DNA of 64,000 nucleotides from PALSA-607 sp963737705 (GTDB lineage Bacteria > Actinomycetota > Actinomycetes > Acidothermales > Acidothermaceae). Position 1 is the stretch's first letter. Each line of letters begins with the position of its first letter. Of this stretch, positions 46,131-54,839 are shown piece after piece. A program made the translations under genes and the position numbers. Location: NCBI GenBank assembly GCA_963737705.1, contig CAVTTP010000003.1, forward strand, positions 310,001 through 374,000, written 5' to 3'. The notes beneath the pieces are model-generated. The model saw only the letters and a list, made by a program, of their open reading frames with translations, did no database searches and was not told the origin of the DNA.

Positions 46131-47105
46131 ATGACATCGGACGTCGAGGGGCTGGTAGAGGCGGCACGAGCGCACGATCCACGTGCGCTCGGAAAGCTGC
46201 TCTCGATGGTCGAGGACGACGACCCCGCACTGCCCGCTGTGATGTCGGCGCTTCGCGGCGCCGGCGTTCGAACGCCCTACGTCATCGGGCTGACTGGTGC
46301 GCCCGGCGTGGGGAAGTCCACCACGACGTCCGCGTTGATTTCGCATTGGCGCGAACGCGAGCAACGCGTGGGTGTACTTGCGGTGGATCCGTCGTCTCCG
46401 TTCACAGGTGGCGCGTTGCTCGGGGATCGCGTGCGCATGCAGACGCACGCGACTGACACCGACGTCTTCATTCGGTCGATGGCATCGCGCGGGCAACTCG
46501 GTGGCATGGCAGCGTCAACCCCGCAGGCCGTGCACGTTCTGGAATCGACCGGCTTCGACGTGGTACTCGTCGAAACCGTCGGGGTCGGGCAAGCCGAGGT
46601 CGACATCGCGGCGACCGCCGATACCACCGTCGTGCTGTTGGCACCTGGCATGGGCGACAGCATTCAGGCAGCTAAGGCGGGGCTGCTTGAGGTCGCCGAT
46701 CTGCTTGTAGTCAACAAGTGCGACAGGGACGGCGCGGATGCTGCGGTACGCGAGTTGCACAACATGATTGCCGCGGGTGGCGAGCGAGCTCCGGGGGAGT
46801 GGCGACCCGTCGTCGTCCGCGTGATCGCCACCGTTGCTGGTGGGATTGATGAGCTAGTTGAGGCGATCCCCAAGCACCGCGCGTGGCTTGTGTCGTCGGG
46901 TGAGGGCGAGCGGCGGCGGATTCGCCGTGCCTCGCAGGAAATCAGGTCAATCGCGCTCGCCATGTTGTCGGCTCGCGTCGGGTTACGCGCCGATGATCCG
47001 CGACTTGCCCAGCTGGCGGCCGACGTGTCGTCAGGTCAGCTGGATGCCTACACCGCGGCCGGCCGTTTGATCGATGCCCCGCGACCGACCGTAGGGTCGG
47101 CCTGA
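46131..47105 (+). CDS. meaB: Methylmalonyl-CoA mutase-associated GTPase MeaB
   Basis: This 324-residue G3E GTPase protects and reloads adenosylcobalamin-dependent methylmalonyl-CoA mutase. Walker A GAPGVGKST is at residues 56-64. Then come VLAVDPSSPFTGGALLGDRVRM, VFIRSMASRGQLGGMA, DVVLVETVGVGQAEVDIA and DLLVVNKCDRDGADAAVREL. The C-terminal dimerisation arm is present. The adenosyltransferase at 12570 makes the coenzyme. The mutase genes themselves are not in this window. A short stem (CCTACG at 47108, CGTAGG at 47125) follows the stop. Confidence 0.95.
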   Translation: MTSDVEGLVEAARAHDPRALGKLLSMVEDDDPALPAVMSALRGAGVRTPYVIGLTGAPGVGKSTTTSALISHWREREQRVGVLAVDPSSPFTGGALLGDRVRMQTHATDTDVFIRSMASRGQLGGMAASTPQAVHVLESTGFDVVLVETVGVGQAEVDIAATADTTVVLLAPGMGDSIQAAKAGLLEVADLLVVNKCDRDGADAAVRELHNMIAAGGERAPGEWRPVVVRVIATVAGGIDELVEAIPKHRAWLVSSGEGERRRIRRASQEIRSIALAMLSARVGLRADDPRLAQLAADVSSGQLDAYTAAGRLIDAPRPTVGSA

Positions 47106-47121
47106 CCCCTACGCGTATGGG

Positions 47122-47760
47122 CTACGTAGGACGGGTCCAGATCGTGGTCTGGGCGACGCCGACATTCTGTGGCTTTAGCCCGCGAAAGTCGGCACGCTCC
47201 CAGGTGATGAGCGCATCTCTCAGTGGCTGGTAGCGGCGACGGTTTGAATCGTCGAGGAGCAACATGCCTCCCCGAGTCACCTTGTCCATGGCGCGGCGCC
47301 CGCATTCGACTCGTGCACGTCCGTCGACGACGACAAGGTCGAAAGTCTCATCCGGAAAGGTGGTGATCGCGTCGACGTACTCGTCGAAAGTGCCAGGTTC
47401 TGTGCGGGAGGCGATCGAGCCTGCAAGCCCCGGCGGTCGCAGCATGAGCGTCACTGTCGAGGGCATCGATGCGGCGACGTTGTCATGCCATCCTCTGTGA
47501 TGTTCGACGCTGGTGACAACGGCACCTTGCGAGGCCAGCCAGAGGGTTGAACTTCCGCTGCCGTACTCGAAAACCCGCGCCCCTGATGGCAGTCGCTCCT
47601 GGACCGCACGAATCGCGCTGGGAGGCCACCATGGCTGCCCGGCCGGTGGAGACGAGTGGTCCTTCCACCATGCACGAACCTCGGCGACGTGCCGCGGCTC
47701 GCGAGCTAGCGCGATAGCGAGCTGCGCGATTGACTGGATGCGTGCGGAGCGTTGCCCCAT
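47122..47760 (-). CDS. Class I SAM-dependent methyltransferase-like protein
   Basis: This protein of about 212 residues is read from ATG 47760. The SAM motif region is GARVFEYGSGSSTLWLASQGAVVTSVEHH (in total 29 residues): the Gly-rich loop then an acidic strand end. Later come FDLVVVDGRARVECGRRAMDKV and GGMLLLDDSNRRRYQPLRDAL. The DGR.R and LLLDD motifs match FkbM/TylF-like methyltransferases. The substrate is unknown. It is convergent with meaB. Confidence 0.75.
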   Translation of the reverse strand: MGQRSARIQSIAQLAIALAREPRHVAEVRAWWKDHSSPPAGQPWWPPSAIRAVQERLPSGARVFEYGSGSSTLWLASQGAVVTSVEHHRGWHDNVAASMPSTVTLMLRPPGLAGSIASRTEPGTFDEYVDAITTFPDETFDLVVVDGRARVECGRRAMDKVTRGGMLLLDDSNRRRYQPLRDALITWERADFRGLKPQNVGVAQTTIWTRPT

Positions 47761-47973
47761 GGCTACAAATTGTATGCGGCGCTGGTCATGAGGAGCCGAC
47801 CGCCCTCGAACCTGCACTCGCCGGGGCGGTTGCAGGTGGGATTGATGAGCTTGCTGGTGCCAGTGATGATCTCCGTCTTGCTCGCCGTCAAGTGGGCCAT
47901 GCACGATGCCGATTACTGCCTTGGCACCGTCTTCGGGAAGCGGTACCTTTTTTCAAACCCCAGGAGGCGCCCA

Positions 47974-48159
47974 GTGTTGGCATTCATTGCCACGCGCGTG
48001 AGTCGCCGCTGCCGCTGTACACATTCAAAGGCGGCTCACCAGCACTACCGCGCCGGGACAGATTGCGGGATGTGCAGCTGCGAGAAGTTCAAGCGCCAAG
48101 CACACTCAGGGCGTGACCGGTTCGGCCTCCGGCCTCGTAGCCTCCTGCACCTCAAGTAA
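47974..48159 (+). CDS. Small Cys/His-rich protein
   Basis: This 61-residue protein starts at GTG 47974 after a strong AGGAGG site. It contains CRCTHSKAAHQHYRAGTDCG followed by MCSCEKF, a dense Cys/His cluster resembling short actinobacterial proteins with a C-x-C-x-H ... H-x-H-Y-R-x-G-T-D-C pattern. It probably binds zinc. The last 54 bases overlap the convergent DUF2127 gene. The function is unknown. Confidence 0.55.
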   Translation: MLAFIATRVSRRCRCTHSKAAHQHYRAGTDCGMCSCEKFKRQAHSGRDRFGLRPRSLLHLK

Positions 48160-48885
48160 CGATTCCTCGTGTCGCTGGGCCTCGTAAGCTGCGTAGCCGC
48201 CACGGATTCCGAATAGTCGTTTGGTCCACAACAGATAGACGACGGCCGCGACGTTGATGATGAAGGTGCCGACCCTGATCGCGGTCACCTTGTCGATGAT
48301 GTCGTAGATCTCGTAGGGCAGGAAAATCGCCGTGGCAACGGCGGCAAAGTATTCGCCCCACCGTTTCAGCAGCCACAACCCAACGGCTTCACAGAGCTCG
48401 ATCACCGCGTAGACCGCGAGCAGGATCGCAATCAGGTGCAACGTCGAAGGCTTGATGAGCAACAGCTTGCGGATCTCACGGACGACAGACGAGTTGTCGA
48501 GGTTGTACCCGAATGCATTTGCGAGCGGTTTCGCAGCCGGCAAGTCCTTCTCGAACAGCGCGCGCAGCGAGTTCTCACTGTGTGAGTAGCGCAGCACAGC
48601 GTAGGAACCGGCCCCGATGACCAGCGCGCGGATGAAGCGCTCGGCGGCCAGCAGCCTGAGTACGAAGGCGTCCCGTAGGGCGCGGCCCCGCAAGACGGTC
48701 GGCGCATCGCCAGCAGGTCCGTCACCGGCCGGTGCCCCGATCACGAAATCGCCGCAGCGGAGGCAACGCCAGGCTTCGCCGACCGGCGTTTCGACGTGCA
48801 AGCGCTCCCGCAGCGCCGGCTCGGTCGGCGCGTACGTTACGTGGCCGCGGCGGCCGCACGTTCTAAGGCTCCAGTCCACGAGCAT
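48106..48885 (-). CDS. DUF2127 membrane protein
   Basis: This 259-residue protein has a Cys-rich N-terminus (LRTCGRRGH and WRCLRCGDF, a zinc-knuckle pair). The DUF2127 domain follows with four membrane helices: LLAAERFIRALVIGAGSYAVL, STLHLIAILLAVYAVIELCEA, EYFAAVATAIFLPYEIYDII and VGTFIINVAAVVYLLWT. The C-terminus is acidic. Function unknown. It is divergent from the MarR gene by 45 bases. Confidence 0.85.
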   Translation of the reverse strand: MLVDWSLRTCGRRGHVTYAPTEPALRERLHVETPVGEAWRCLRCGDFVIGAPAGDGPAGDAPTVLRGRALRDAFVLRLLAAERFIRALVIGAGSYAVLRYSHSENSLRALFEKDLPAAKPLANAFGYNLDNSSVVREIRKLLLIKPSTLHLIAILLAVYAVIELCEAVGLWLLKRWGEYFAAVATAIFLPYEIYDIIDKVTAIRVGTFIINVAAVVYLLWTKRLFGIRGGYAAYEAQRHEESLLEVQEATRPEAEPVTP

Positions 48886-48929
48886 GAAGCGTAGGGGACC
48901 GGCCGCCGCCGACGCTGTAAGTTGCCCGT

Positions 48930-49448
48930 GTGGGAAAGCCGCTGAACCTGCCGTTCGATCCCATCGAGCGGGCGGCCGAACGCTGGGAAGAAACCTGGGG
49001 TCCGGCGTCTGCCATGAGGGTCGCGACCTCGATCATGCGGGCCCAGCAGATCCTGCTTGGGCGATACGACGAACTCCTCAAGCCCCACGGGCTGACCTTC
49101 GCCCGGTACGAGGTGCTGGTGTTGCTCCGCTTCTCCCGGTACGGGGCGCTCCCACTTGGTCGAATCGGCGAGCGTCTCATGGTGCATCCCACGAGCGTCA
49201 CGAACTCCATCGATCGGCTCGAGCGGGCTGGGTTTGTGGAGCGACGCCCGAACCCTCGCGATGGCCGAGGCACGTTGGCCGCTATCACCGACAGCGGTCT
49301 CACGGTCGTTGAGTTGGCAACGAAAGATCTTATGGATGCAGACTTCGGTCTTGACTCCATCGCCGAACCAGCGAGGGTCAGCGTCGTCGATGCGCTGAGA
49401 ACGTTGCGAGTAGATTCAGGTGATTTTGCTGCTGAGGAGGTCTCGTGA
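48930..49448 (+). CDS. MarR-family regulator
   Basis: This 172-residue protein starts at GTG 48930. The winged helix-turn-helix is clear: LTFARYEVLVLLRFSRYGALPLGRIGERLMVHPTSVTNSI (in total 40 residues), then RLERAGFVERRPNPRDGRGTLAAITDSG forming the wing with the conserved DGR. An N-terminal helix pair makes the dimer interface. MarR proteins repress neighbours and are released by a ligand. Its stop overlaps the GTG of the CWB2 protein gene, so it may control that gene and itself. Confidence 0.92.
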   Translation: MGKPLNLPFDPIERAAERWEETWGPASAMRVATSIMRAQQILLGRYDELLKPHGLTFARYEVLVLLRFSRYGALPLGRIGERLMVHPTSVTNSIDRLERAGFVERRPNPRDGRGTLAAITDSGLTVVELATKDLMDADFGLDSIAEPARVSVVDALRTLRVDSGDFAAEEVS

Positions 49449-51058
49449 GTGACAACTATCGTGAGCCGCGTCGACTCTGGCGACGGGCGCTGCCCTTAGC
49501 TCTCACGCTCGGCCTCATGGGGGGCACCATCCTCGTCGAATCATCGCCCGCATCGGCAGCGACGCCCAACGTCACAGTTGTGTCGTCCAGTTCGTACGGC
49601 CCCGAGCCCGATGGATTCCTCTACATCGTCGGCGAAGTGCTGAACGCTGGAACCGACGACGTGGCAGACGTTCACGTCGGGATTGGCCTCTACAACAGCG
49701 CCGGGGCGCTCCTGTCCACCGACAGTGCCCCAACGCAGCTATCGGGACTTGCGCCAGGGGAGAAAGGCGGTTTCGTCGACATCGTCAACCCCGCGAGCGG
49801 GTACGCGTCCTACAAGATTATTGGTGCCACTGCTTCGGACTCACCGAACCCGCCCGATCACAACTTCACGCTACAGAATGTGAGCGATGTGGTCGGGTCT
49901 AACGGCGTTCACGACTTGACCGGAACGGTGACCAACAACGGCTACTACACCGCGCAAACTGTGCGGGCGTTCTTCACCTTCTACAACCAGGCCGGAACCG
50001 TCGTCGACGTAGACAGCCAACCTGTCACTCCCGCTCAGCTCGGTATCGGAGCCAGCGGCACGTACACGGAACAGAACATCCCTGCTCACATCGCCTACGC
50101 GCGTAGTGCGATCGTGGTCGAAGGCGTCGCCCCGATCCCCACTTGTAGTCCGTGCGTGCCGTTGAACAGAGTCGCTGGTTCCGATCGAATAGGCACCGCG
50201 ATCGCGACGAGCCAAGCTGAGTTCCCGGGCGTCGGTTCGGCTTCGGCAGTGGTGATTGCTCGGGCTGACGCGTTTCCCGACGCACTCACGGGCGGCCCCC
50301 TCGCAGCTCACGTTGGTGGCCCGCTTTTGATTACGGCGCGCGGCGCATTAGACCCCAGGGTCATGACTGAAATTCAGCGCGTGGCCGCTGCGGGTGCAAG
50401 CGTCTACGTACTTGGTGGGTCAGCCGCTCTGAGCCCTTCGATCGACACGGCGTTAACCGCGGCTGGCTACAAGCCCGTTCGGGTCGCCGGGGCAGACCGC
50501 TACGCAACTGCTGTTGCAGTTGCCGGCCAACTCGGCAACCCCACCACTGTGTTCGAGGCGACCGGCCTCAACTTCCCTGATGCACTCTCAGGCGGCCCTG
50601 CGGCGGCCGTAAACGGAGCCGCGATCCTGCTGACAGATGGCGCGGCGCAGTCTCCTGAGACTGCCAGCTATCTGGCGACGCACGCGGGGATTGCGCGCTT
50701 CGCACTGGGTGGCCCAGCTGCAGCCGCCGACCGCGGAGCGACGCCGCTGTTCGGAGCAGACCGGTACGCGACGTCGGCTGCAATTGCACAGAAGTTCTTC
50801 TCGTCTCCGGCGGCAATCGGCCTGGCTACGGGAACAGACTTCCCCGATGCCCTTGGTGCGGGTCCTGCACTTGCCGCGATGAGAGCGCCCTTGCTTCTTG
50901 TGTCGCCAAAGCTGCCCTTGACGGGCGCGTACGCGCCTTATCTGTACGCATCCGCCAGCTCGATAGCGGCGGGTTCGGTCTTCGGTGGGACGGCGGCGGT
51001 GGCCGACGACGTCGTCACCCAGCTGGATGACGCGCTGTTCGCCGCAGGAGCAACGTAG
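49445..51058 (+). CDS. Cell-wall-binding protein with FxLYD-like and CWB2 domains
   Basis: This 537-residue secreted protein starts at GTG 49445, coupled to the MarR stop. A Sec signal (RRALPLALTLGLMGGTILVESSPASAA) leads to two FxLYD-like beta modules (about 45-135 and 140-235: FLYIVGEVLNAGTDDVADVHVG, HDLTGTVTNNGYYTAQTVRAF). Three CWB2 repeats follow (about 248-535), each with an R-x-x-G-x-D-R start and FPDAL: NRVAGSDRIGTAIATSQ, VRVAGADRYATAVAVAGQL, LFGADRYATSAAIAQKF. CWB2 triplets bind secondary cell-wall polymers. Its role is likely surface attachment. Confidence 0.92.
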   Translation: MSDNYREPRRLWRRALPLALTLGLMGGTILVESSPASAATPNVTVVSSSSYGPEPDGFLYIVGEVLNAGTDDVADVHVGIGLYNSAGALLSTDSAPTQLSGLAPGEKGGFVDIVNPASGYASYKIIGATASDSPNPPDHNFTLQNVSDVVGSNGVHDLTGTVTNNGYYTAQTVRAFFTFYNQAGTVVDVDSQPVTPAQLGIGASGTYTEQNIPAHIAYARSAIVVEGVAPIPTCSPCVPLNRVAGSDRIGTAIATSQAEFPGVGSASAVVIARADAFPDALTGGPLAAHVGGPLLITARGALDPRVMTEIQRVAAAGASVYVLGGSAALSPSIDTALTAAGYKPVRVAGADRYATAVAVAGQLGNPTTVFEATGLNFPDALSGGPAAAVNGAAILLTDGAAQSPETASYLATHAGIARFALGGPAAAADRGATPLFGADRYATSAAIAQKFFSSPAAIGLATGTDFPDALGAGPALAAMRAPLLLVSPKLPLTGAYAPYLYASASSIAAGSVFGGTAAVADDVVTQLDDALFAAGAT

Positions 51059-51082
51059 CGCCGCCTGCTTCGCTTCGGAAAC

Positions 51083-52033
51083 CTACGCGGCGCACTCGAT
51101 ACACGTCACGGTTGAATGCGCGCAGCCGTAGACAACAACGCGCGTATGACTGCTGCCCAGCTCGCCATCACGTAGATCGACGACGATCATCCGTTCCCGC
51201 GTTTGCGAGCTCGCCTCATTTGCTGCATGACGAACCATCTCTCGCCGGCGCCGGTACCGCCGCTCGACGACGATTGTGCGCAGTACTCGCAGGCCGTCAC
51301 TAAATGCGCGCAGATTACTCTCGCCGTGAATACGGAAATGTTCAAAGCTCGGTACTTCGTGGACCGTCAGCTGAGCGATCGCAAGCCGAATATTGATCAA
51401 GGTCTCGATTTCGAAACCATCACCCCAAACGCGCAGCTCTGACTGTTCGCCCGACCGAATTACAATTTCTGCCTCGATCGGACCATGATCGAGTCCGAGG
51501 GCGGGCAGGCAATGCCGCCAGAATGCGTTGTAGCCGTAGCAGAGGTCGGTATATGACGTGCGGTAGACGCGATTTACGAGAATGTTCAATCCTTTATTTC
51601 CAACGCGACGAATCCGGGTGATGTCTTTACTTCCGCCACCGCCCGCGAACCGGGTGCCCTTGGCGAAGTCTGCACCCGCGGTGAGCTTGTCGATGAAGAG
51701 CGGGATCTCCCCTGGATCAGCCGAACCATCGGCGTCGAGCATCACGATGACATCGCGAGTCGCGGCAGCGAATCCGCACGCCAGAGCGTTTCCCTTGCCC
51801 CGGCGCGTCTGTGTAATTACACGGACGGTTGGCCAATGCTTGCGAGCAATTTCGACGGTGCCATCGACAGAGTGACCGTCGACGACTATTACTTCGTCAA
51901 ACTCAGGATTGATCACATTGGTAAGCGCTTTAAAGACGTGCGGAAGGTTGCGCGCCTCATTTAGCGTCGGGATAACTACTGAGATAGAGGGCCGCGTAGC
52001 CATTGGTTGTCGATGCGAGATGTTCAGAGTCAT
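51083..52033 (-). CDS. Family-2 glycosyltransferase
   Basis: This 316-residue protein starts at ATG 52033 after AAGGAGG. The GT-A fold markers are ISVVIPTLNEARNLPHVFKAL, DEVIVVDGHSVDGTVEIA, RRGKGNALACGFAAATRDVIVMLDADGSADPGEI (in total 34 residues, metal-binding DAD), and DLCYGYNAFWRHCLPAL. It resembles dolichol-phosphate-mannose-type and polysaccharide transferases. The C-terminal tail after about residue 240 is charged and has no membrane helix. It precedes the RiPP cluster and may belong with the later glycosyltransferase run. Confidence 0.88.
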   Translation of the reverse strand: MTLNISHRQPMATRPSISVVIPTLNEARNLPHVFKALTNVINPEFDEVIVVDGHSVDGTVEIARKHWPTVRVITQTRRGKGNALACGFAAATRDVIVMLDADGSADPGEIPLFIDKLTAGADFAKGTRFAGGGGSKDITRIRRVGNKGLNILVNRVYRTSYTDLCYGYNAFWRHCLPALGLDHGPIEAEIVIRSGEQSELRVWGDGFEIETLINIRLAIAQLTVHEVPSFEHFRIHGESNLRAFSDGLRVLRTIVVERRYRRRREMVRHAANEASSQTRERMIVVDLRDGELGSSHTRVVVYGCAHSTVTCIECAA

Positions 52034-52220
52034 GCACGAGCCTCCTTGCATTGCAAATCCTTGCGATGAGCAGCACTACCTTGCCAAATCTCCCGTCGAC
52101 GAACTAGCTACCCTCAAGCGATACTTCCCCGGCCACGCGAGCTCGGTCAAGCGGATCAGCAAATCACAACCTGCAATTCACTCAGGATTTACACGCTGGG
52201 CTACAGCCCGTAAGGGGCAA

Positions 52221-52595
52221 CTACGCAGAGTTAGGTCTGGCGGAGGGGGCGATTCTCTGCACCTCGATGTAGTCCGCGATCTGTGCACTCGTCGCACCGT
52301 CGAGCCACGCGTGTGCTGACGACGCAGCGAAGCCCGCACGTGGAACTCCGATCACGACGTCGATGAGGCGACCGTGAGCCGCTAGCCACGCTTGTTTAAC
52401 CAACGCGCGCTCAAGGCAGGTGGGTGACAGCCGATGAAGGACGCCTTGGACGCCGGAGTCCGCGTGCCCCCAGAGCCGCGGGGCTTTGAGTGGCGACGTC
52501 GCCAGGCCGTTGTCGCGGAGACCACGGCGGACGCTTCGCGTCGCGATGAGGGCCCACGCGGCGCCGACAATCACCGAAGGCCGTAGTCGCCACAT
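52221..52595 (-). CDS. Lasso-peptide B2 (McjB-like) leader peptidase
   Basis: This 124-residue protein starts at ATG 52595 after GAGG. The transglutaminase-like B2 core is clear: PTCLERALVKQAWLAAHGRLID with the nucleophile Cys60, VVIGV, and SSAHAWLDG with His95. In lasso-peptide synthesis the B2 protein removes the leader peptide with help from the PqqD-like B1 protein. The N-terminal 50 residues are helical. Length is close to typical stand-alone B2 proteins. It is divergent from the exporter gene, with about 95 bases between starts. Confidence 0.85.
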   Translation of the reverse strand: MWRLRPSVIVGAAWALIATRSVRRGLRDNGLATSPLKAPRLWGHADSGVQGVLHRLSPTCLERALVKQAWLAAHGRLIDVVIGVPRAGFAASSAHAWLDGATSAQIADYIEVQRIAPSARPNSA

Positions 52596-52689
52596 CTGCG
52601 CCTCATGAGGTTTCGTCTCATCTCCGCGTAGGGATGCCGCTCCTCGAACGTGCGATCATACCCACGACGCTTGCTCAGTGGAGGACGAG

Positions 52690-54531
52690 GTGACAGCAGA
52701 GGCACCCGCAGCGGCCCTCCTGACTGCAGATCACCGTTTGCGTCGCCTTCCTGCTCTCACTGCAGCTGCCTTTCGCACGGTGTGGCGCGCCGCGCGGCGA
52801 GAGTTCGTCTTAACGACGTCTCTGCAGGTCGGTGCGGGACTCGTCCTGTTGGTTCAACTGCTGGCCGCCCGGCACTTGCTGGCGCTGCTGCTTGCCGGCG
52901 GGTCGCTGCGGTCATCGCTGCCGTACATCATCGGCATCGCGATCCTCCAGGGTGCCGTCGCAGTGCTGAATATTGCGCGATTCGAGTATCAGCAAATCCT
53001 CGGCGAACTTATTACGCGGCATGCTCTCGGCGATGTTCTCGCCGTCGCAGGTAACACCGATCTGCTTTCGTTCGAACAGTCGGCGTTTCACAACCGACTT
53101 CAGCGCGCTCAGCTCAACTCCGGAAGCAGGCCCTTGCAGTTGACGGCTGGCGTCACTTCCGTCGTCGGGTCGATGACAGGCGCTCTTGGGGTATCGGTGG
53201 CGTTGGTCTTTACGGCGCCTGTACTGCTCCTTGTCGCGGTGGTCGCCGTCGTCCCAGTCACCATCACGACGCTGTCGGCTGGGCGCGCGCTCTACCAGTT
53301 TGGGTTCGCCCAGACCGAACGCGACCGGCAGCGGCTCTACGTCCAGCTCCTGTTGACGGACAAGGATGCAGCCAAGGAGGTGCGCGCCTACGGGCTGGCA
53401 CCCGCGCTTCGGCATCGCTGGGCCACCCTGTACGCGCGGCGGATAACCGACTTGCGCGCAGTGGCCCGTCGGCGATTGTTGCGGTCACTTGTGAGCGCCC
53501 TCCTGACTACAGCGCTTTCTGCGGGCGTACTCGCCCTGTTGATCGGCTTGGCATCGAGTGGCCACATCAGCCTCGCGCAGGCGGGCACCGCCGCTGTCGC
53601 CTTGTTGCTCCTAAGCCAGCAACTCCAGCAGCTCGTGTCAGCTACGGGCGCGCTGTACGAAAGTGCACTATTTGTTCAGGATTACACCACTTTCGTCACC
53701 GAGGAGCCGCCCAGCGCGTTCACCGGCGAGGCCCCCGCCATAACCGGCGCCGCAGATATCGATGTCGAACACGTTGGCTTCCGCTATCCGAACCAGAGCC
53801 AGCCCGCATTGCGCGACGTGACCGTGCACATCCCCGCGGGCAAGATCACTGCGTTTGTCGGGGAGAACGGATCGGGCAAGTCAACGCTGGCGAAGATAAT
53901 CGCGGGCTTGTATGCGCCTGACCACGGCGTTGTCCGCTGGGCCGGGGTCGCGACCGCCGATGTCGACGTGCTGTCGATGCGCAAGCAGGTCACGGTGCTG
54001 TTCCAAGACTTTGTGCGCTACCAGATGTCGTTGCGTGACAACATCTCGGCTGGCCGCATCGAGGTTGCTGACGAACTCGAACGCCTCGATGCGGCGGCGT
54101 CTCGCGCGGGTCTGGACGCGATAGCCGCCGACCTCCCCCGTGGCCTGGATACTCAACTTGGTCCAGCGTTCTTTGGTGGGGCCGATCTGTCAGGTGGGCA
54201 ATGGCAACGGGTTGCTCTTGGACGTGCCCACTTTCGCGACGCACCGACCGTGATTCTCGATGAGCCAACGGCGGCGCTCGATCCCCGAGCTGAAGCTGAT
54301 CTCTTTGCACGCATGAGAAAACTCTTCAACGGCAGGACCATTATCTTGATCACTCATCGGTTTGCATCCGTGCGTACCGCAGATCTCATCTACGTGCTTG
54401 AACGTGGAGCGCTGGTGGAGCAAGGCACTCACGCGTCGCTCATGTCGATGAACGGGAAGTACGCCGAGATGTACCGCATACAAGCAGCCGGCTTCGGTGA
54501 GGCCGCGGCCGCGGACACTGCGCAGGCGTGA
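52690..54531 (+). CDS. ABC exporter for the lasso-type peptide
   Basis: This protein of about 613 residues is read from GTG 52690, six bases after GGAGG. GTG 52678, four codons earlier, is in frame and possible. The N-terminal half has six membrane helices with an exporter-type fold. The nucleotide-binding half shows Walker A GENGSGKST at about 391-399, the signature DLSGGQWQRVALGRAHF and Walker B VILDEPTAALDP, then an H-loop in ILITHRFASV. It is the D component expected in lasso clusters, where it exports the peptide and gives self-protection. Confidence 0.9.
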   Translation: MTAEAPAAALLTADHRLRRLPALTAAAFRTVWRAARREFVLTTSLQVGAGLVLLVQLLAARHLLALLLAGGSLRSSLPYIIGIAILQGAVAVLNIARFEYQQILGELITRHALGDVLAVAGNTDLLSFEQSAFHNRLQRAQLNSGSRPLQLTAGVTSVVGSMTGALGVSVALVFTAPVLLLVAVVAVVPVTITTLSAGRALYQFGFAQTERDRQRLYVQLLLTDKDAAKEVRAYGLAPALRHRWATLYARRITDLRAVARRRLLRSLVSALLTTALSAGVLALLIGLASSGHISLAQAGTAAVALLLLSQQLQQLVSATGALYESALFVQDYTTFVTEEPPSAFTGEAPAITGAADIDVEHVGFRYPNQSQPALRDVTVHIPAGKITAFVGENGSGKSTLAKIIAGLYAPDHGVVRWAGVATADVDVLSMRKQVTVLFQDFVRYQMSLRDNISAGRIEVADELERLDAAASRAGLDAIAADLPRGLDTQLGPAFFGGADLSGGQWQRVALGRAHFRDAPTVILDEPTAALDPRAEADLFARMRKLFNGRTIILITHRFASVRTADLIYVLERGALVEQGTHASLMSMNGKYAEMYRIQAAGFGEAAAADTAQA

Positions 54532-54577
54532 CAAAAACGAACCGGGAAGAAGCCGCCGTAGCGGTTTCTTCCCGGCT
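54531..54577 (-). terminator. Terminator for the precursor-peptide transcript
   Basis: ACCGGGAAGAAGCCGC (54541-54556) pairs with GCGGTTTCTTCCCGGCT (54561-54577) around cgta. On the minus strand the stem is followed by a T-run (complement of 54533-54537). It sits 16 bases after the precursor stop and also fits the exporter end on the plus strand. Confidence 0.85.
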
Positions 54578-54593
54578 CATTGAAGCGCCAGTG

Positions 54594-54755
54594 TCACAGG
54601 GACGTGCTGGTGACCGTTCCACCGTCGACTGGCTCAGACACGCCATTGATGACGATGACATCGCCCGAGCCGGCCGTCTTGTTGATAACGGACAACGTGA
54701 CGTCGGCGAGTGACCCGACCTCATTGATGGTCGGCTTTGCATAGACCTCGTTCAT
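54594..54755 (-). CDS. Lasso-type RiPP precursor peptide
   Basis: This 53-residue peptide starts at ATG 54755 after AAGGAGG. The leader carries the lasso motif Y-x-x-P-x-(I/L)-x-x-x-G-x-x-x-x-x-T: YAKPTINEVGSLADVT at residues 5-20. If cleavage follows the usual rule (Thr at -2), the core is residues 22-53, beginning SVINKTAGSGDVIVING and ending VDGGTVTSTSL. No Asp or Glu stands at core positions 7-9, where rings normally close. The acidic residues are core positions 11, 20 and 23. The Ser/Thr-rich end could be the site for the kinase encoded next door. The exact core is inference. Confidence 0.8.
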   Translation of the reverse strand: MNEVYAKPTINEVGSLADVTLSVINKTAGSGDVIVINGVSEPVDGGTVTSTSL

Positions 54756-54839
54756 AGCTGCCTCCTTCCGATGTCCAGGCATGTCGTCCTGCACACCGTC
54801 GATAGTAGGGCGTACCGGGACGACTGTCACACTCCCTGC
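54756..54839. promoter_or_regulatory. Divergent promoter region of the lasso-type cluster
   Basis: These 84 bases separate the precursor start (minus) from the chosen kinase start (plus). They include the precursor ribosome site (complement of 54760-54768) and probably both promoters. I cannot assign -10 and -35 boxes with confidence. Confidence 0.4.

Noticed and set aside
54771..54839. Longer kinase start at ATG 54771
   Set aside because: It would leave only 15 bases between divergent starts and gives a non-protein-like N-terminus. ATG 54840 is preferred.
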